The position numbers and the translations under genes were made by a program. A DNA stretch of 64,000 nt from Tolypocladium sp. Sup5 PDA-1. Lineage: Eukaryota > Ascomycota > Sordariomycetes > Hypocreales > Ophiocordycipitaceae. The DNA lies in the NCBI GenBank assembly GCA_000750105.3, contig JPHH03000036.1, positions 1 through 64,000 on the forward strand, read 5' to 3'. The notes below the pieces were generated by a model. It saw only the letters and a list, made by a program, of their open reading frames with translations, ran no database searches and was not told where the DNA came from. Shown one piece after another: positions 35,939 through 48,000 of this stretch (positions are counted from its first letter, which is position 1; each line of letters starts with the position of its first letter).

Positions 35939-38900
35939 CATCTCTGTCGCTGTTTGGCTCGACCCTCGGCGGCTCGACCATGCCAGGGGGCACTTTGGGC
36001 GCCTCGATGTCAAACCCTTCCTTGTTCGGCTCCACGACGAACCAACAGCCGCAGCAGCAAAGCAATCCGATGCTCGGGGGCAGCATGCTCGGTGGGAGTT
36101 TCTTGGGCGCTCCGGCGCAAAACACGCAGCCCCAGCAAACGCAGACACAACAACCGGCCGGCGCGTACTTTGACAGCCTCTTCGCGAAGACACAGAGAGA
36201 GGGAGGCGCCAAACCCAACATGGGAGATCTCCCCAGCCTGGAGCTTGGCCTTGGCGACCTACGCCATCGCTTGAGGAAGCTTCAGTCCAAGCCAAACGAG
36301 AAGCCTCTGGACGGCAAGGCACACTACCTGCTGGCTGCATCCGGCGTTGACCCTGGCGCCGCCGCCAAGGATCTCGGCATGCTGGATGTCCAGGGCGCGC
36401 GAGTCGAGCGGACACACGGATACGCCCCGAGCGAAATCGACGTCGAGACGTACCTGTCCAACTTGCAGACGAAGACGACGCTGAGCATGATTGCCGACGG
36501 CCTCGAGCGATCGGTGCGCGACTTTGATAACTTCTTGGAGGACAACGTGGCTATGGAGTGGGACGCCCAGCGCAAGCGCATCTACCAGCACTTTGGCATC
36601 AAGCCCCGAGAGGACTCGACGGCAGCGGGTCGAGAGTCCCACGGCGGCTTCGGCCGATCACGCCGCAGCAAGGCCCAAGGGGGCGCGTCTCGCGCTGGCC
36701 GGAGCAGCATGCTTGGCAACTCGATGATGCAGCGCTCTGTCATTGGCACCCCCAGCCGCATTGGCGCTCACCAGCCCGAGTTTTCCGACGTCGACCGTTC
36801 CTCCGATGGGTCAAGCGCCCTCAAGACCCGTGGCGCGACCGAGGATCGGGCCCTTCGCGAGAGGCAGGCGAAACTGTCCGAAAAGGTGCGCACTCTCAAT
36901 ACCGCACGCCTGATGAAGCGCCCGTATCCCATCTTCGCGGAGCTGGGAGAGGTGGAGCAAAAGTCTCACGAGCCTCACGCGCCTCATGTGGTGGAGGCTT
37001 ACCGTGCCATGATCGAGATTGTTGGCGAGGATCCAGGTGCCGAGAACTCGCTCAACAATGCCACCGCAAAGGAGCGCCAGTTTGCTGGCATGTACCTGGA
37101 CGAAAACCCCAACTCTGCTCAGTCGGTTGAGATGAGGAAGCGCATCCTACACGGCTCCAACCGCTTCCTCGAGAAGCAGTTCCTGCGCGAGGTCGAGTCG
37201 TTGATAGCCAAGCACCCGCACGAAGCCAAACTTGGCGGTCTCCCGGATATTACCAGCAAGATCAAGGCCTACATTCGCCTGCGCTCCGCCCGAAAGGACC
37301 TGGTGCCCGATAACACCGAGCTGCAGCAAGTCCAGGGCGAGTATGTGTGGGCGGTGGTCTTCTACCTGCTTCGGTCCGGCCACGTCAACGAGGCGGCCCA
37401 GTACGTCAACGACAACAGCAACCAGTTCCGGGGCATCGATCGCACGTTCGCGACGTACCTCAACAACTATGCGGCCAGCGAGGACCGACGGATTACGAAT
37501 CGAAAGCTGCTTGATCGCTGCACAAACGAGTACATCCAGCGCTCTCGCAACGCTCCCGAGAACTCCATCGACCCCTTCCGAATGGCCTGCTACAAGGTCA
37601 TTGGACGCATTGAGCTGGGCAACCGCAACCTGGACGGCTTGAACACGGACATCAACGACTGGATCTGGCTGCAGTTCAACCTGGCCAGGGAAGGAGACAA
37701 GGCTCTGGAGATGGCGGGGGAATCGTACGGCCTGGCGGAGCTGCAAAGCAGCATCAGGGAAATCGGACTCAAGCACTTCCCCAAGGCCAACTCGGAAGAC
37801 ACCAGCAACGGCAGCTTCGGCATGTTCTTCTACCTCCAGATCCTCTCAGGCATGTTCGAAGACGCCGTTGCCTATCTCTACCCCTTTTCGTACGTGGATG
37901 CCGTTCACTTTGGCCTCGCGCTCGAGTACTACGGCCTGCTACGGCCGAGTGATCCCATGTCGGCCTCGAACGACCTCCGCAGCTACAGTGTCAAGAATCT
38001 TCCGCAGATCAACTTTGGCCGCATGATTGGCTACTACACGAGGGACTTCCGCGCCGCGGACGTGGTGTCTGCTGTGGACTACCTGGCACTGATTTGCCTG
38101 AACCGGGATCTCGGTGGGGAGGCAGGGCAGCGCCAGAGCAATCTGTGCCATGAGGCTCTGCGGGACTTGGTGCTGGAGACTCGCGAATTCAGCAAGCTGA
38201 TCGGAGACATCAGACCAGACGGTCGCGGTATCCGCGGCATCATCGAGGAGCGTGGCCCTTTGATTGGTCTCGACGACGAGGACGACTTTGTCAACACGGT
38301 GACGCTACAAGCAGCCAGCTTTGCGGACGAGAATGGACGAACCACAGACTCCGTGCTGCTGTATCACTTGGCCGGCGAATACGACACGGTGGTGGCCATT
38401 GTCAGCCGGGCTCTCAGTGAGGCCATCTCTCTCGAGATTGGCGAGGACCCGATGCGCTTGATGCCGGTCAAGCCAAGGGCGGCCGGCCAGGAGGCAGAGA
38501 CACAGCAGGGTAGCAGCCTCAGCCTGGCGTCTATCGACGATCCGGTTGAGCTGGCCAAGACGATGATGGCCATGTACGAGCGGGACGCGATGTTCTACCG
38601 GAAGATCCAGGACCAGAACAAGGTGGCCTGCCGGGTGCTGCTGGAGATGAGCACCATCAAGAAACTCGTAGAAGCGGGCCAATGGGCTCAAGGTCTAGAT
38701 GTAAGTGTACTTGAACAGCCCCCGATGCAAGAGCAGCGCTAATCACTCTGCAGAAAATCCGAGGCCTCGAGATCCTGCCCCTGGACGCGGCGGGCGACGC
38801 CAGCACGATCCGGGCGTACGCGTCCAAGTTCTCGGGTCTCTCGCAGCCGGTGTCGATCAACGTGCCGAACCTGCTGATGTGGACCATCATCTGCTGCGTG

Positions 38901-39074
38901 CGGCAGCGGGAGCAGCTCACCAACGGGCAGTTCAGCGGCAACGAGGGGACGCGGAAGATGATGGTGGAGCAGCTGAAGCAGATGACGCTGGACCTGACGA
39001 CATACACGAGCCAGCTGCGGTACCGGTTCCCGCCGCACCTGCACGAGGCACTGGCGAGGGCGTCGGCAGAGTAG
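35536..39074 (+). CDS. NIC96: Nucleoporin NIC96 (Nup93 family) with N-terminal FG repeats
   Basis: Inner-ring scaffold of the nuclear pore that anchors the Nsp1 channel complex and binds Nup188/Nup192. Exons 35536-38700 and 38754-39074 give 1,161 aa. Residues 1-180 carry ten FG motifs, mostly GLFGQ or SLFGQ, separated by Gly/Gln/Asn spacers and two CAG-encoded polyglutamine runs. A linker with short helices follows (AYFDSLFAKTQRE and LELGLGDLRHRLRKLQ, about 210-250; GLERSVRDFDNFLEDNVAME, about 320-340). From about residue 430 to the end is the Nic96 alpha-helical domain, including GEYVWAVVFYLLRSGHVNEA, IDDWIW-like NDWIWLQFNL and REFSKLIGDIRPDGRGIRG. The last exon (107 codons) adds KIRGLEILPLDAAGD and the C-terminal helices. 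Yeast Nic96 has no FG region of this kind, so the N-terminus is the unusual part. Confidence 0.92.
35605..35937 (+). repeat. CAG (polyglutamine) runs in the NIC96 FG region
   Basis: CAG trinucleotide runs at 35605-35629 and 35908-35937 encode glutamine stretches between FG motifs. Such runs vary in length between strains by slippage. Confidence 0.75.
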
Positions 39075-39905
39075 GGGGTCGCGGTGTGGTTAAGATGAGA
39101 CGGCGGCTAGATATCAGCTTGAGTATTACTCTTTACGATAGAAGTGCCGGCAAGGCGCTGTCAAAAGAAGACTGGATACTTGATGTGACTCGACGCGAAC
39201 AGACGAATGATGCTGACAGGAGACGGACACAGCAGGTTTCATGTCGTTTATTTATTCCCAAGCAATGTGACCGCCTGTCCATGTCTTAGGTAGAGTGGTC
39301 GGTCGATTGAGGCAGGTGACGAATCAGCTGATCCGTCGTATTATTCCACGCTGGGCTGCACGTGCCGATGCTTGCCGCAGCCTTTCCCACATAGGCGTGG
39401 CAAACACCATCGCGCCCATGACTCGGGCTCGACCACCTCTGCACGACCCATCTGATTCAGCAACTCGTCCCCATCCCACAGGGTCCCGAACGTGCCCTTG
39501 TCCGCGCATGAGCGCAATCCGGGATCCCCACTCCCACCACTCGCGAACCGCCGGCTGTCCGAGACGAGGAAGCCGAAGCTCGCTTTTTTTCCGTTTTACG
39601 TTTCCTGCGGTGTTGCGTCGTCGTCGTTGGGTGCTACGGGCGGGGCCTGATTGCCCTTCTCTCGGCAGACGGAGGAACCAACAGCCCCCCTGCCCTGCCG
39701 AAGAGGGGGGGCGGCATCCGGGAGGGAAGCCGGTTGGGCGCGTCCGAGGTAGTACGAGTACGAACAAGCAAACGCAAGTCTGTCTGCCGGGGACGACAGG
39801 GACGAGGGGTGGGCCGGGCTCGGCATAGGCCCCGGAGGAGGCGGCGGGGACGGGGCGGCGGCGGTGGAGAGTCCGCCGGCGGGAGAGACGCCGGGCGGCG
39901 GCGGG
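39075..39905. other. Intergenic, NIC96 3' flank and bZIP promoter/leader
   Basis: About 830 bp. TACGAGTACG lies at 39753-39762. From about 39790 the DNA is very G-rich and open in several frames; the bZIP frame is open to 39864 but the first ATG is at 39906. An upstream leader exon cannot be excluded. Confidence 0.5.
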
Positions 39906-41794
39906 ATGAAGCGGGAGGCGGAGAGCCTCTCGCGGGACGGGGACGGGGATGGGGACGGGGGGGAGGCGGCGGGGGATGAGGGCGGCAACAGGACGAAGAA
40001 GAAGAAGACAGGGCCGGGGAGCCGGGGCGTGGCGAACCTGACGCCGGAGCAGCTGGCCAAGAAGAGGGCCAACGGTGAGTGCTTGCTTCCACCTCACCTC
40101 ACCATGCACGGCGGCGTTGCATCCGGCCACCCAGCTACACAGTCTCGGAACCATCGACACCATTCGTCTCGCCAGAGTTCAGAGGCTCGACTTGCGACAC
40201 GCTCGCTAACCTCCTCACGCTTCAGACCGCGAGGCCCAGCGCGCCATCCGCGAGCGCACCAAGAACCAGATCGAGACGCTGGAGCGGCGCATCGAGGAGC
40301 TCACCAGCCTCAAGCCCTACCAAGAGCTGCAGGCCGTGGTGCGCGCCAAGGAGGCCGTCGAGCAGGAGAATGCCGAGATCAAGCGGCAGCTGGCGGCCGT
40401 GGTGGGGATGCTGAAGCCCATCATCGGCGAGGGTGAGTTTCTTTCCTTTGGCGCGTCCCCTTGTGGCGCGTCCCCTTGACAGGATGAAAGAGGTCGCAGT
40501 GTTGCTGGACTTGAGCTGATGCGGCATCACAGGCGCAAGCGAGGGCTCGTATACATCACCCGCGCCGGTCTTTGTGCCACCAGTCGCGGCACAGACACCG
40601 GGGGTGCAGTACAATGCCTCTGCATCTATGTCTCCAGCAGCCGGGCACGCGGAGCATGCTCACGTCTCCCAGCAGAGCTGGCACCACGGCGAGCAGCAGC
40701 AGCAGCAGCAGCATGCGGACCCCACCGCGGCGCAGCTGCAGCACCAGAGGCTCCGGCTCCGGCACGGCCTGGACATGGGCCCGGAGCGGCTCGGGCTGGA
40801 CTTTCTGCTGCAGCCCGGCCAGCAGGTGAACCGGGTGCAGAGCGCGCTCCACGGCGCGCAGGACTCGCCTCAGTTTCACCACGTCCCCATGAAGCACGAC
40901 TGGACGGCCGCGACGAACAACCCGGCGCTGCGGGCGCGGCACGGCTCGTTGGGCTCGTCGGTGTCGGGGGGAGGGGGAGGGGGAGGGGGTGATGCCAGTG
41001 CCATGTCCGCGTCCGGCCAGTCGCCCTCCGGAGCGGGCCCGAGTCCATACGCCCCCGGCGCCGACCCGGACCCGGCCAGCCTGCCCCGGTACGCCATGCC
41101 GGTCAAGAACTGCGGCCCGACGTGCCCGCTCGACTCGCTGCTGCTCGACTTCCTCAGCGAGCGGCGGCAGCGCGCGGCCGACGGCCTGCCCATGCACGAG
41201 GTGGTCGGCCCGCGCTACCCGTCCGTGTCGTCGCTGCTCAACCCGGCCAACAGCGTGTACAGCCACCCGCTGTCCAAGGTCTTCACCGACATCCTGGCCA
41301 CCTTCCCGGACATCTCGGCGCTGCCGGAACGCGTGGCCGTGCTGTACGTCATGTTCCTCGTCATGCGCTGGCAGATCGCGCCCACGCGCGAGAACTACGA
41401 CCGCCTGCCCGCCTGGATGCGGCCCTCGCCCGCGCAGCTGCTCTCGCCGCACCCGGCCTGGGTCGACCACCTGCCCTTCCCCGCCATGCGCGACGCCCTC
41501 GTGCGCCTGTACAACCCGGACGAGTACCTCTTCGACAACTTCTTCATCCCCTTCACCACCACGCTGCGCCTCGGCTGGCCCTACGAGGACGCGGACACGC
41601 TGCTCGTCGTGCGGCCCGACGCCGCCGACGACGAGGTCGTCATCAACCCCGTCTTCGAGCGCCACCTGCGCAACCTCGACAACTGGCGCCTGGGGGACCG
41701 CTTCGTGCGCGCCTTTCCCGCGCTCGCGGACACGTGCAACGTGGATGCCGGGGCGGGCGGCGCTGCGTCGTCGGTGTCGTCGATGAGTCGGTGA
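39906..41794 (+). CDS. bZIP transcription factor with DUF3425 domain
   Basis: Sequence-specific regulator of a family expanded in filamentous fungi; target genes unknown. Exons 39906-40074, 40226-40432 and 40533-41794 give 545 aa. An acidic/Gly N-terminus and a KKKK patch precede the basic region RANDREAQRAIRERTKNQIE (about residues 54-73), which spans the first splice, and a leucine-zipper-like coiled coil to about residue 120. A Gln/His-rich linker (QQQQQQ) and a polyglycine run encoded by a GGGGGA-type stretch at about 40967-40990 follow. The DUF3425 domain covers about residues 310-510: PTCPLDSLLLDFLSERRQ, VAVLYVMFLVMRWQIAPTRE, YDRLPAWMRPSPAQLLSPHP. The last exon is extremely GC-rich at third positions. 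The second intron holds a 14-bp direct repeat. Confidence 0.88.
40450..40478. repeat. 14-bp direct repeat in bZIP intron 2
   Basis: GGCGCGTCCCCTTG occurs at 40450-40463 and again at 40465-40478 with a single T between the copies; a local duplication inside the intron. Confidence 0.8.
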
Positions 41795-42207
41795 TGTGTA
41801 TCGCACGGTAGACAGCAGCCGAGCTCATCAAACCCTATCATATATCTAGCAATAATCTCCCCCAGGGCTCTAACAGGCAATACCATCCGTAATTACGCTG
41901 AACCACGGCACTTTGTCGTCTCCTCCCACCCCTCTCGTCTCCGTCCAAGTATCAATGCATACTCGTATCACCAGCGTCAACAAAAACCACCAATATCCGC
42001 GCCCCCATCAGCGCTCCCACCTTGGCGGGGGACCGGCTTGCCAGCCCATTCGAACACCCCCACACACCACCGCCGAGCCCTCACTTACACGGCCGGCCCA
42101 CTGTGCACAAGATCCCACACCCACACACGCAAAAGGGAATTACTCGTACACACGGCCAGCTCGTCCACCTTTATATCTCGCATTATCGGACCGCCTGATA
42201 TCGAACA
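41795..42207. other. Intergenic, bZIP 3' flank and tRNA-Gly upstream region
   Basis: About 410 bp, C/A-rich and non-coding. TACTCGTACA lies at 42141-42150. The DNA next to the tRNA needs no upstream promoter since the A and B boxes are internal. Confidence 0.5.
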
Positions 42208-42289
42208 GCGTGATTGGTTTAGTGGTAAAATTCTCCGTTGCCATCCGAGCAACGTCGGGGAGCCCTGGGTTCGATTCCCAGATCACGCA
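42208..42289 (+). tRNA. trnG-GCC: tRNA-Gly (anticodon GCC) with an 11-nt intron
   Basis: The cloverleaf folds cleanly. Acceptor stem GCGTGAT/ATCACGC; D-arm GGTTTAGTGGTAAAAT; anticodon stem CTCCG (42233-42237) with CGGGG (42256-42260), one G-U pair; anticodon GCC at 42240-42242; T-arm CTGGG-TTCGATT-CCCAG; discriminator A at 42289. An 11-nt intron (42244-42254) sits one base 3' of the anticodon, the canonical site for the tRNA splicing endonuclease. Without it the molecule is 71 nt before CCA addition. T-rich tracts about 12-20 bp downstream (CTTTTCTTTTTG) are a good RNA polymerase III terminator. Confidence 0.95.
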
Positions 42290-42660
42290 AGCACCCGTGT
42301 GCTTTTCTTTTTGCATTTTTGTCCTTATTACTCGGATGAAGCTTGTCAACACTGTCGTGGATGGAGGGATGTCTTTGTTTCTCTCTTTTTTAATAAAATT
42401 TTTACTTGGGGTATTCACCATATGCTGATCGCATCTGTAAAGTACGTGCCGGAATAAACCATGAATTCCATCGAAACGCCGAGTCCCAAGACGCCATATC
42501 AACCGTTCCGTGCCGTGCCCCTATGACCGCCCAAGCATCCTTCAACCATCCGACAAAAGGTCCATGTTCATGGCCTTATTCCACATCATATCCCCTAGCA
42601 ATGCGCCGCGATACCAAAAGACTGCCCCAAACCATGCGCCAGTAACAAAGCAGAAACGCC
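42290..42660. terminator. Pol III terminator and convergent 3' flank
   Basis: T4 and T5 runs at about 42303-42312 end the tRNA transcript. The rest, to 42660, is the 3' flank of the minus-strand WD-repeat gene. No gene seen. Confidence 0.6.
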
Positions 42661-44366
42661 TTATGCCTCGTCCTCCAGGTCCAGCGTCCCAAACGAGTAC
42701 TTCTTCAGCGACCGGCCCTCGCCCACAAACAGGCTCGGCGCCTTCTCCCGCGGCATCGTCTGGAACATGAGCGCCCGCACCGGCGTCTCCATCCTGACAC
42801 CTTCCACATCCCTGCTACGCAGCGCCCGCCCGGAGCGCAGCGAGAAGAGCTTCACCGTGCCGTCGTCCTGCGCGGCGGCCACGGCGGCGAGCTCCGGGCT
42901 CACGTCCCACCCGGTGTGGAAGTGCGCCTCGTTGCGGTACGCGGGGAAGTCGAGCAGCGGCCGCGCGCCGTTGGGCCGCCGCCCGAAGAAGCGCATGTCG
43001 TAGAGCGCCATGGAGCTCTCGAGCCCCGCGACGAGCACCTGGTGCGGGTTCACGCTGCGGACGTGCGCGATGGAGCTGGCGTGCCGGACGTGCGTCCACT
43101 CCGACTCCGGGGTGCGCAGGTCCGTGATCCAGAGCCGGGGCTGCCGCCCGCCGGCGAGGAGCACGTTGTGGTTGGACTGCTGGAAGTCCTGGTCGAAGAT
43201 CTCCTGCGGGAGGTGGAGGCCCTTGGGCGGGCTCTGCGGCGCGATCCAGGCCATGGTCTCGTTGGAGCGGACGCGCAGGATGCCGGCGTTTGTGCCGATG
43301 ACGCAGAGCAGGTCCGAGGACGCGGGCGCCGGCGTGCTCTGGTGGACGAGCCACTCGTCCCGCAGCCGGTGGCGGATGGAGAGTCGTTGGTAGTGATTTG
43401 CTGTCTCGAGTCAGCCAGAACAGTCGGTTAAGCAGATGAAACTGTTTCGACGTACTCTCGCCGAGCAGCCAGTGCGGCCGGGCATCGTCGGCAGGTGACA
43501 AGGGGGGGGAGAAAAAGTACAGCCCGCAGCTGTGGTCGGGCTCCCTCGACGTGAGCAGGATCTTGTGCGAGGGTTGGTGATACTTGATCGATGACATTTG
43601 CGGACACCGAATCATCTCTGTGCGAAACGACGGGCCCCGTTCCAGCGTCCCTGGCCGGTCCCGGTCAAAGGTAATTCTGCAATACCATCAGCACTCTACT
43701 CAACATCACACCAACGCCAACGAGTCGACCATACCTGTCGTTATCATCCGTGGATATGTAGCTCCCCACGAGCGTCTCCTCGTCCAGCGCTATAACCCGG
43801 GTCAGCCTCACTCATCCACGTCCTCTCGCCACGATGCCCACTCACTCGCATACGCCACCCCCAGCCCCGTCTTGCCATCCTCCCCGCCCACGTAAAAGCA
43901 CGGCATATTCGCAAACCTCGCCCGCGCGAAGCTCGGCACAAACGGAATATGCCCCTTGTCCACCAGCCCGCCCGCCCACGCCGCCGCGCCTAGGTCCCCG
44001 TCATCCGCGCGGCCCAGCCCCGGCTCGGCCACCCGCCGCCGCTCCGCCTCGCGCGCGAGCAGGCCCGACGCCACGACGTCCCGCCCGAGCCCGCCGTGCC
44101 GCTTGATGTGGTTCCGCACCAGGTGCGCGCGGTGCTTCGCCGCCTGGCGCGCTGCGTCCTCGGCCTTGCGCTTCTTGACCGAGTCGGCGGACCATGATGC
44201 CGACGAGGGCGCCGTGTGCGACTTTTCGATCTTAAAGTACTTCTTCTTCGCCTCGTCTGCGCATAATCCGTCAGTCGTTGGCTCATCCATGCAAGGACGT
44301 GTGTATCGGGGTTCTCGAGACGAGGCCTCACTCACCGTAGTAGTACCCTGGTATCTCGACCGGCAT
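42661..44366 (-). CDS. DCAF4/WDR21-like WD40 protein
   Basis: Likely WD-propeller protein of the DCAF4/WDR21 group, whose animal members are substrate receptors of CUL4-DDB1 ubiquitin ligases. Five exons: 44366-44336, 44256-43846, 43789-43735, 43676-43456 and 43400-42661; 485 aa. The N-terminus spans the first splice and reads MPVEIPGYYYDEAKKKYFKI, the LPGFYYD-xx-KYF motif of DCAF4 proteins. A basic helix (KKRKAEDAARQAAKHRAHL) follows. Later blocks look like WD blades: ETLVGSYIS, SSDLLCVIGTNAGILRVR, NVLLAGGRQPRLWITDLR, QVLVAGLESSMALYDMRFFG and AAAQDDGTVKLFSLRSG. Intron 2 is placed at 43845-43790 (GTGAGT donor, CTGAC branch, TATAG acceptor); reading on would stop at once. Ubiquitin-ligase function is inferred. 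Confidence 0.78.
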
Positions 44367-45067
44367 CTTGCCCGAGGTTACGATTGAGCCCACCACTAAT
44401 TTGAGGCCCAATCACTCTCAAATCGCCGATATGAGAGAGCTTCAATCCCAGGAACCTCAATCGTACACCGGGCCATGTTCAAACATCATCGAGTGTTCGT
44501 CAGTTCAAGATGCACAGTAGGCTTTCATGGCTGCACGGAGGCCAGGTCCGTGGTTAACTCAGGCACAAGTCACGTGACCTGCGCCGTCTGTGGCAAACAA
44601 CACCAAGACGGGGCAATGGCCACCACCAGGGGTACTGAGACGGTTCAAACGCCATGTCAGCCCTACAGCATAGCCTCGTCATGGGCCTCCCTTGCAGCCG
44701 GTTGACGGCTCCTCGCGTTGCCAAGACTGCGTTTAAAGCAGATCATGATGCAGGGTCCCATGCATCGTCACGGCCAAGAACCGTCTCTCCACTTGGGAGC
44801 ATCACACTCTCGTCGTCGATAAGATGGTGGAGTGTGGAGGGACAAACGCTCAGCGTGGACCATCACGTACACCGAGACAGCGAGTAATTTTTACTTTCTT
44901 TATTAGGTTGTCTAAAAGACCATCTCTAGGTATATGAAAAGTTGCCTCCTCATCCACACCAGGTACGCGTCAATGCTCGGGTAAGACTCATACAATGCAA
45001 TTTAAACATAGTGAAGGCGAAAGGAGCAGGCGCTTTAGCCGTGCGGGTATGTAGTGTAGAGCCTTAT
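44367..45067. promoter_or_regulatory. Intergenic, PMA1 3' flank and WD-gene promoter
   Basis: About 700 bp. The 10-bp perfect palindrome GTCACGTGAC lies at 44569-44578, about 203 bp upstream of the WD-protein ATG, and fits a Cbf1/bHLH site. Part of the left end near PMA1 is its 3'-UTR. No gene seen. Confidence 0.55.
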
Positions 45068-48000
45068 TTACTGCGACTTCTCGTGCTGGGTAGAGACACG
45101 CTGGAGGGAGACGACTGGGGGACAAGTCAGCACCTCTGGTCAGGGGGATGATGGGGAGAGTCGAGGATTCAAACTTACCAAAGTCTTCCAGCGATCGCTG
45201 CTTCTGGTTGCGCTTGGGGGACTTGCCGTGCATCAGGTTGTCGAAGCCGGTAGAGCCCTGCATGAAGTAGTAGAGACCACCCATGATGGAGAAGATGCCG
45301 AACGAGAAGATCCAGATACGGACGACGGCGACAATGCTGGTCTGGCCACCAACGAACCAACCGAAGATGCAGAAGAGGGTGGCGATGATGTCGACAACCA
45401 GGATGGCACCGCTGAGCTGCCACGAGGGGATCGAGGTCCAGAAGGGGCCGTTGGCACGGGTGATGAAGATGAGCCAGTTCTCCGTGAGAGAAATCTCGAG
45501 GAAGAGAACCGGGTCGATCTGACCAAAGTTCTGGACGATACCGCCATTCTGGCCGCCAGCGAACATGGTGGTCAGGGCAATCCAGGTACCGACGGCCAGG
45601 ACGACGCCGAGCAGGATGGACATTCCCCAGAGCTTGGGCAGGTTCCACTTGACGGGGGTCTGCGAGAAGGGAGCGTTGTCGTAGGCAATGGCCAGGGTGG
45701 CGATATCGGCGAAGATGGCAATGAAGACGACCAGCTCAATGTTCAAGCTGTTGTTGAGGATGGCGATCCACAGACCGAGGAAGATCTCCATGTGCAGGGA
45801 CAGGGCGATACGGTAGACGACGTAGGCGTACATGCGGTGGAAAATCTGGCGAGAAGTCTTGAGGGCGTCGATGATGGCACCCAGACCAGGAGCAAGGAAG
45901 ACAATGTCGGCAGCGGAACGAGCGGCGTCGGAGGCACCCTCGACAGCGATACCAGTATCGGCCTTCTTCAGCGAGGGGGCGTCGTTGACACCGTCACCAG
46001 TCATGGCAACGAGGTAGCCACGCTGCTGGAGAATCTCGACGACGGAGTACTTGTGCTGGGGGAAGACCTCGGCGAAACCATCGGCAGCCTCGACGAAATC
46101 GTAGACCTCGGAGCCGGGCATGTCACCGCCACCGCCGAGACCGAGACGCTCAGCGTTGTAGACGTTGGTGCCGAGACCGAGCTGGCGGGAAGTCTCACGG
46201 GCGATGCCGACGGCGTCACCAGTCAGCATCTTGATGGACAGACCCAGGTTCTTGGCCTCGTTGATGGTGCGGGCAGTGTCGTGACGAGGGGGGTCAGAGC
46301 AGGGCATGATGCCGAGAATCTCCCAGGCACCCTCACCACGCTTGCGGGCAACACCGAGAGAACGGAAACCACGGGTGGCGAACTCGGCGACGCAGTTCTT
46401 GTAAGCCTTGTCGATGGCCTCGGGGATGGGGTGGTCCTCCTCGACGGTCTTGAGGACGAAGAGAGGGGCACCCTTGACGCAGGTGATGCGCTCGCCCTGG
46501 GGGGACTCGACAACGGCCTGGACCTTCTTGGAGACGGGGTCGAAGGGGTGGAAGTCAAGGACCTTGTACTTGGACAGGACGCCCTTGGCACGGGGGTAGT
46601 ACTTGAGGGCCTTGAGGAAAGCCTTGTCGATGGCATCGATACCCTTCTTCTTGCGGGAGGCGGCCAAGCAGGCGGTGAGCATCAGGTCATCGGGGTCGAC
46701 GCCGGGGACGGTGAAGGGCTCAGACAGAGACAGCTTGTTCTTGGTCAGGGTACCGGTCTTGTCGGAGCAGAGAATCTCGACACCGGCCAGGGACTCAATG
46801 GCGGACAGCTTCTGGACAATGGCCTGCTTCTTGGCGAGGTAGGCGGCACCGACAGCCATGGTGGTGGTGACGACGGCAGGAAGACCGACGGGGACACCGA
46901 CGATGGTGATGGCCAGGGTAAATCGCAGGATCTTGACAATGTCGTTGGAGCGGTAGAAGGACGAGATCCAGACGATCAGGAGGGTGACGATGACGAGGAC
47001 CAGCAGAATGGTACCGATGCCGTTGAGCACCTCGGTGAAGTGACCCGTGCCACCCTGAGACTGGGAGACGAGGGCGGCAGCGCGACCGACGAAGGTGTTG
47101 TCACCAGTGGCGGTGACGACGACAAAGGCCTCGCCACGCTTGACAGCGGAGGAAGCGAAGCAGTTGTCGCCCTTGTGCTTGTCGACGGCGAGCGACTCGC
47201 CGGTGATGGCGGACTGATCGACCTGGAGGAAGGCATCTTCGGTGACGATGCGGCCATCAGCGGGGATGATGGTGCCCTGACGGTAGCCGTGTTAGTCAAT
47301 TGCGCTCAACCCACGCGAGTGGAACAGGCCCGTGGCATGAAGCTTTGCGTCAATGGCACTGGCGGCGGGAGGCAAAACTCACTTCCTCGACCTGCAGGAT
47401 ATCACCGGGAACGACCTCGGGGGCCTCGATCTCCTTGAGGGTGCCGTCACGGAGGACGACAGCCTTGAGAGCGAGCGTCTTCTTCAACTCCTCGACGATG
47501 GAACCGGCCTGGAACTCCTGGATGAAACCAACGCAGGCGTTGAGCAGGAGCAGCGCGCAAATGACACCGAAATCGACCCAATCCTCGAGACCAGCGGCGA
47601 GGACGGCGGCAGCCTAGCAGACAGAAGCGGTTAGCGCAGTCCGGGTTGGAATCAAACGAGCGAGTGTGGTGAATGACTAGCGGAATGGAATCAATCGGAT
47701 CGGGTGGTGTGCTGCTCGCCGTGCGGGTGGTGCTGAGCGCTGCGCTGCGAGTGACGATCGGCGCGCCCAGGTTTCGAACAAACAGTGGGGCGCTGGCCGT
47801 GGGACCGTGTATGTCGGATGGATCGGCCCCCCCACATGGAGCCAGCCAGTGTGGTGAGCCAATTGCTTGCGGCCCACCCGAGCTCGGGTGGAGCTGGTAA
47901 TCTGCGCGGCGCCGCAAAAAAAAAAACGCGCGAAAAATGCAAACAGCGGGCAATAACAAATGGGCATCGGATTGCAGCGCACCGACAAGCGCACAGCAGT

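Noticed and set aside
45228..47438. 736-codon plus-strand frame over PMA1
   Set aside because: Antisense shadow of PMA1 exon 3 and neighbours, rich in Asp/Glu/Gly because of the codon bias of the gene below. No start context, introns or motifs support it.
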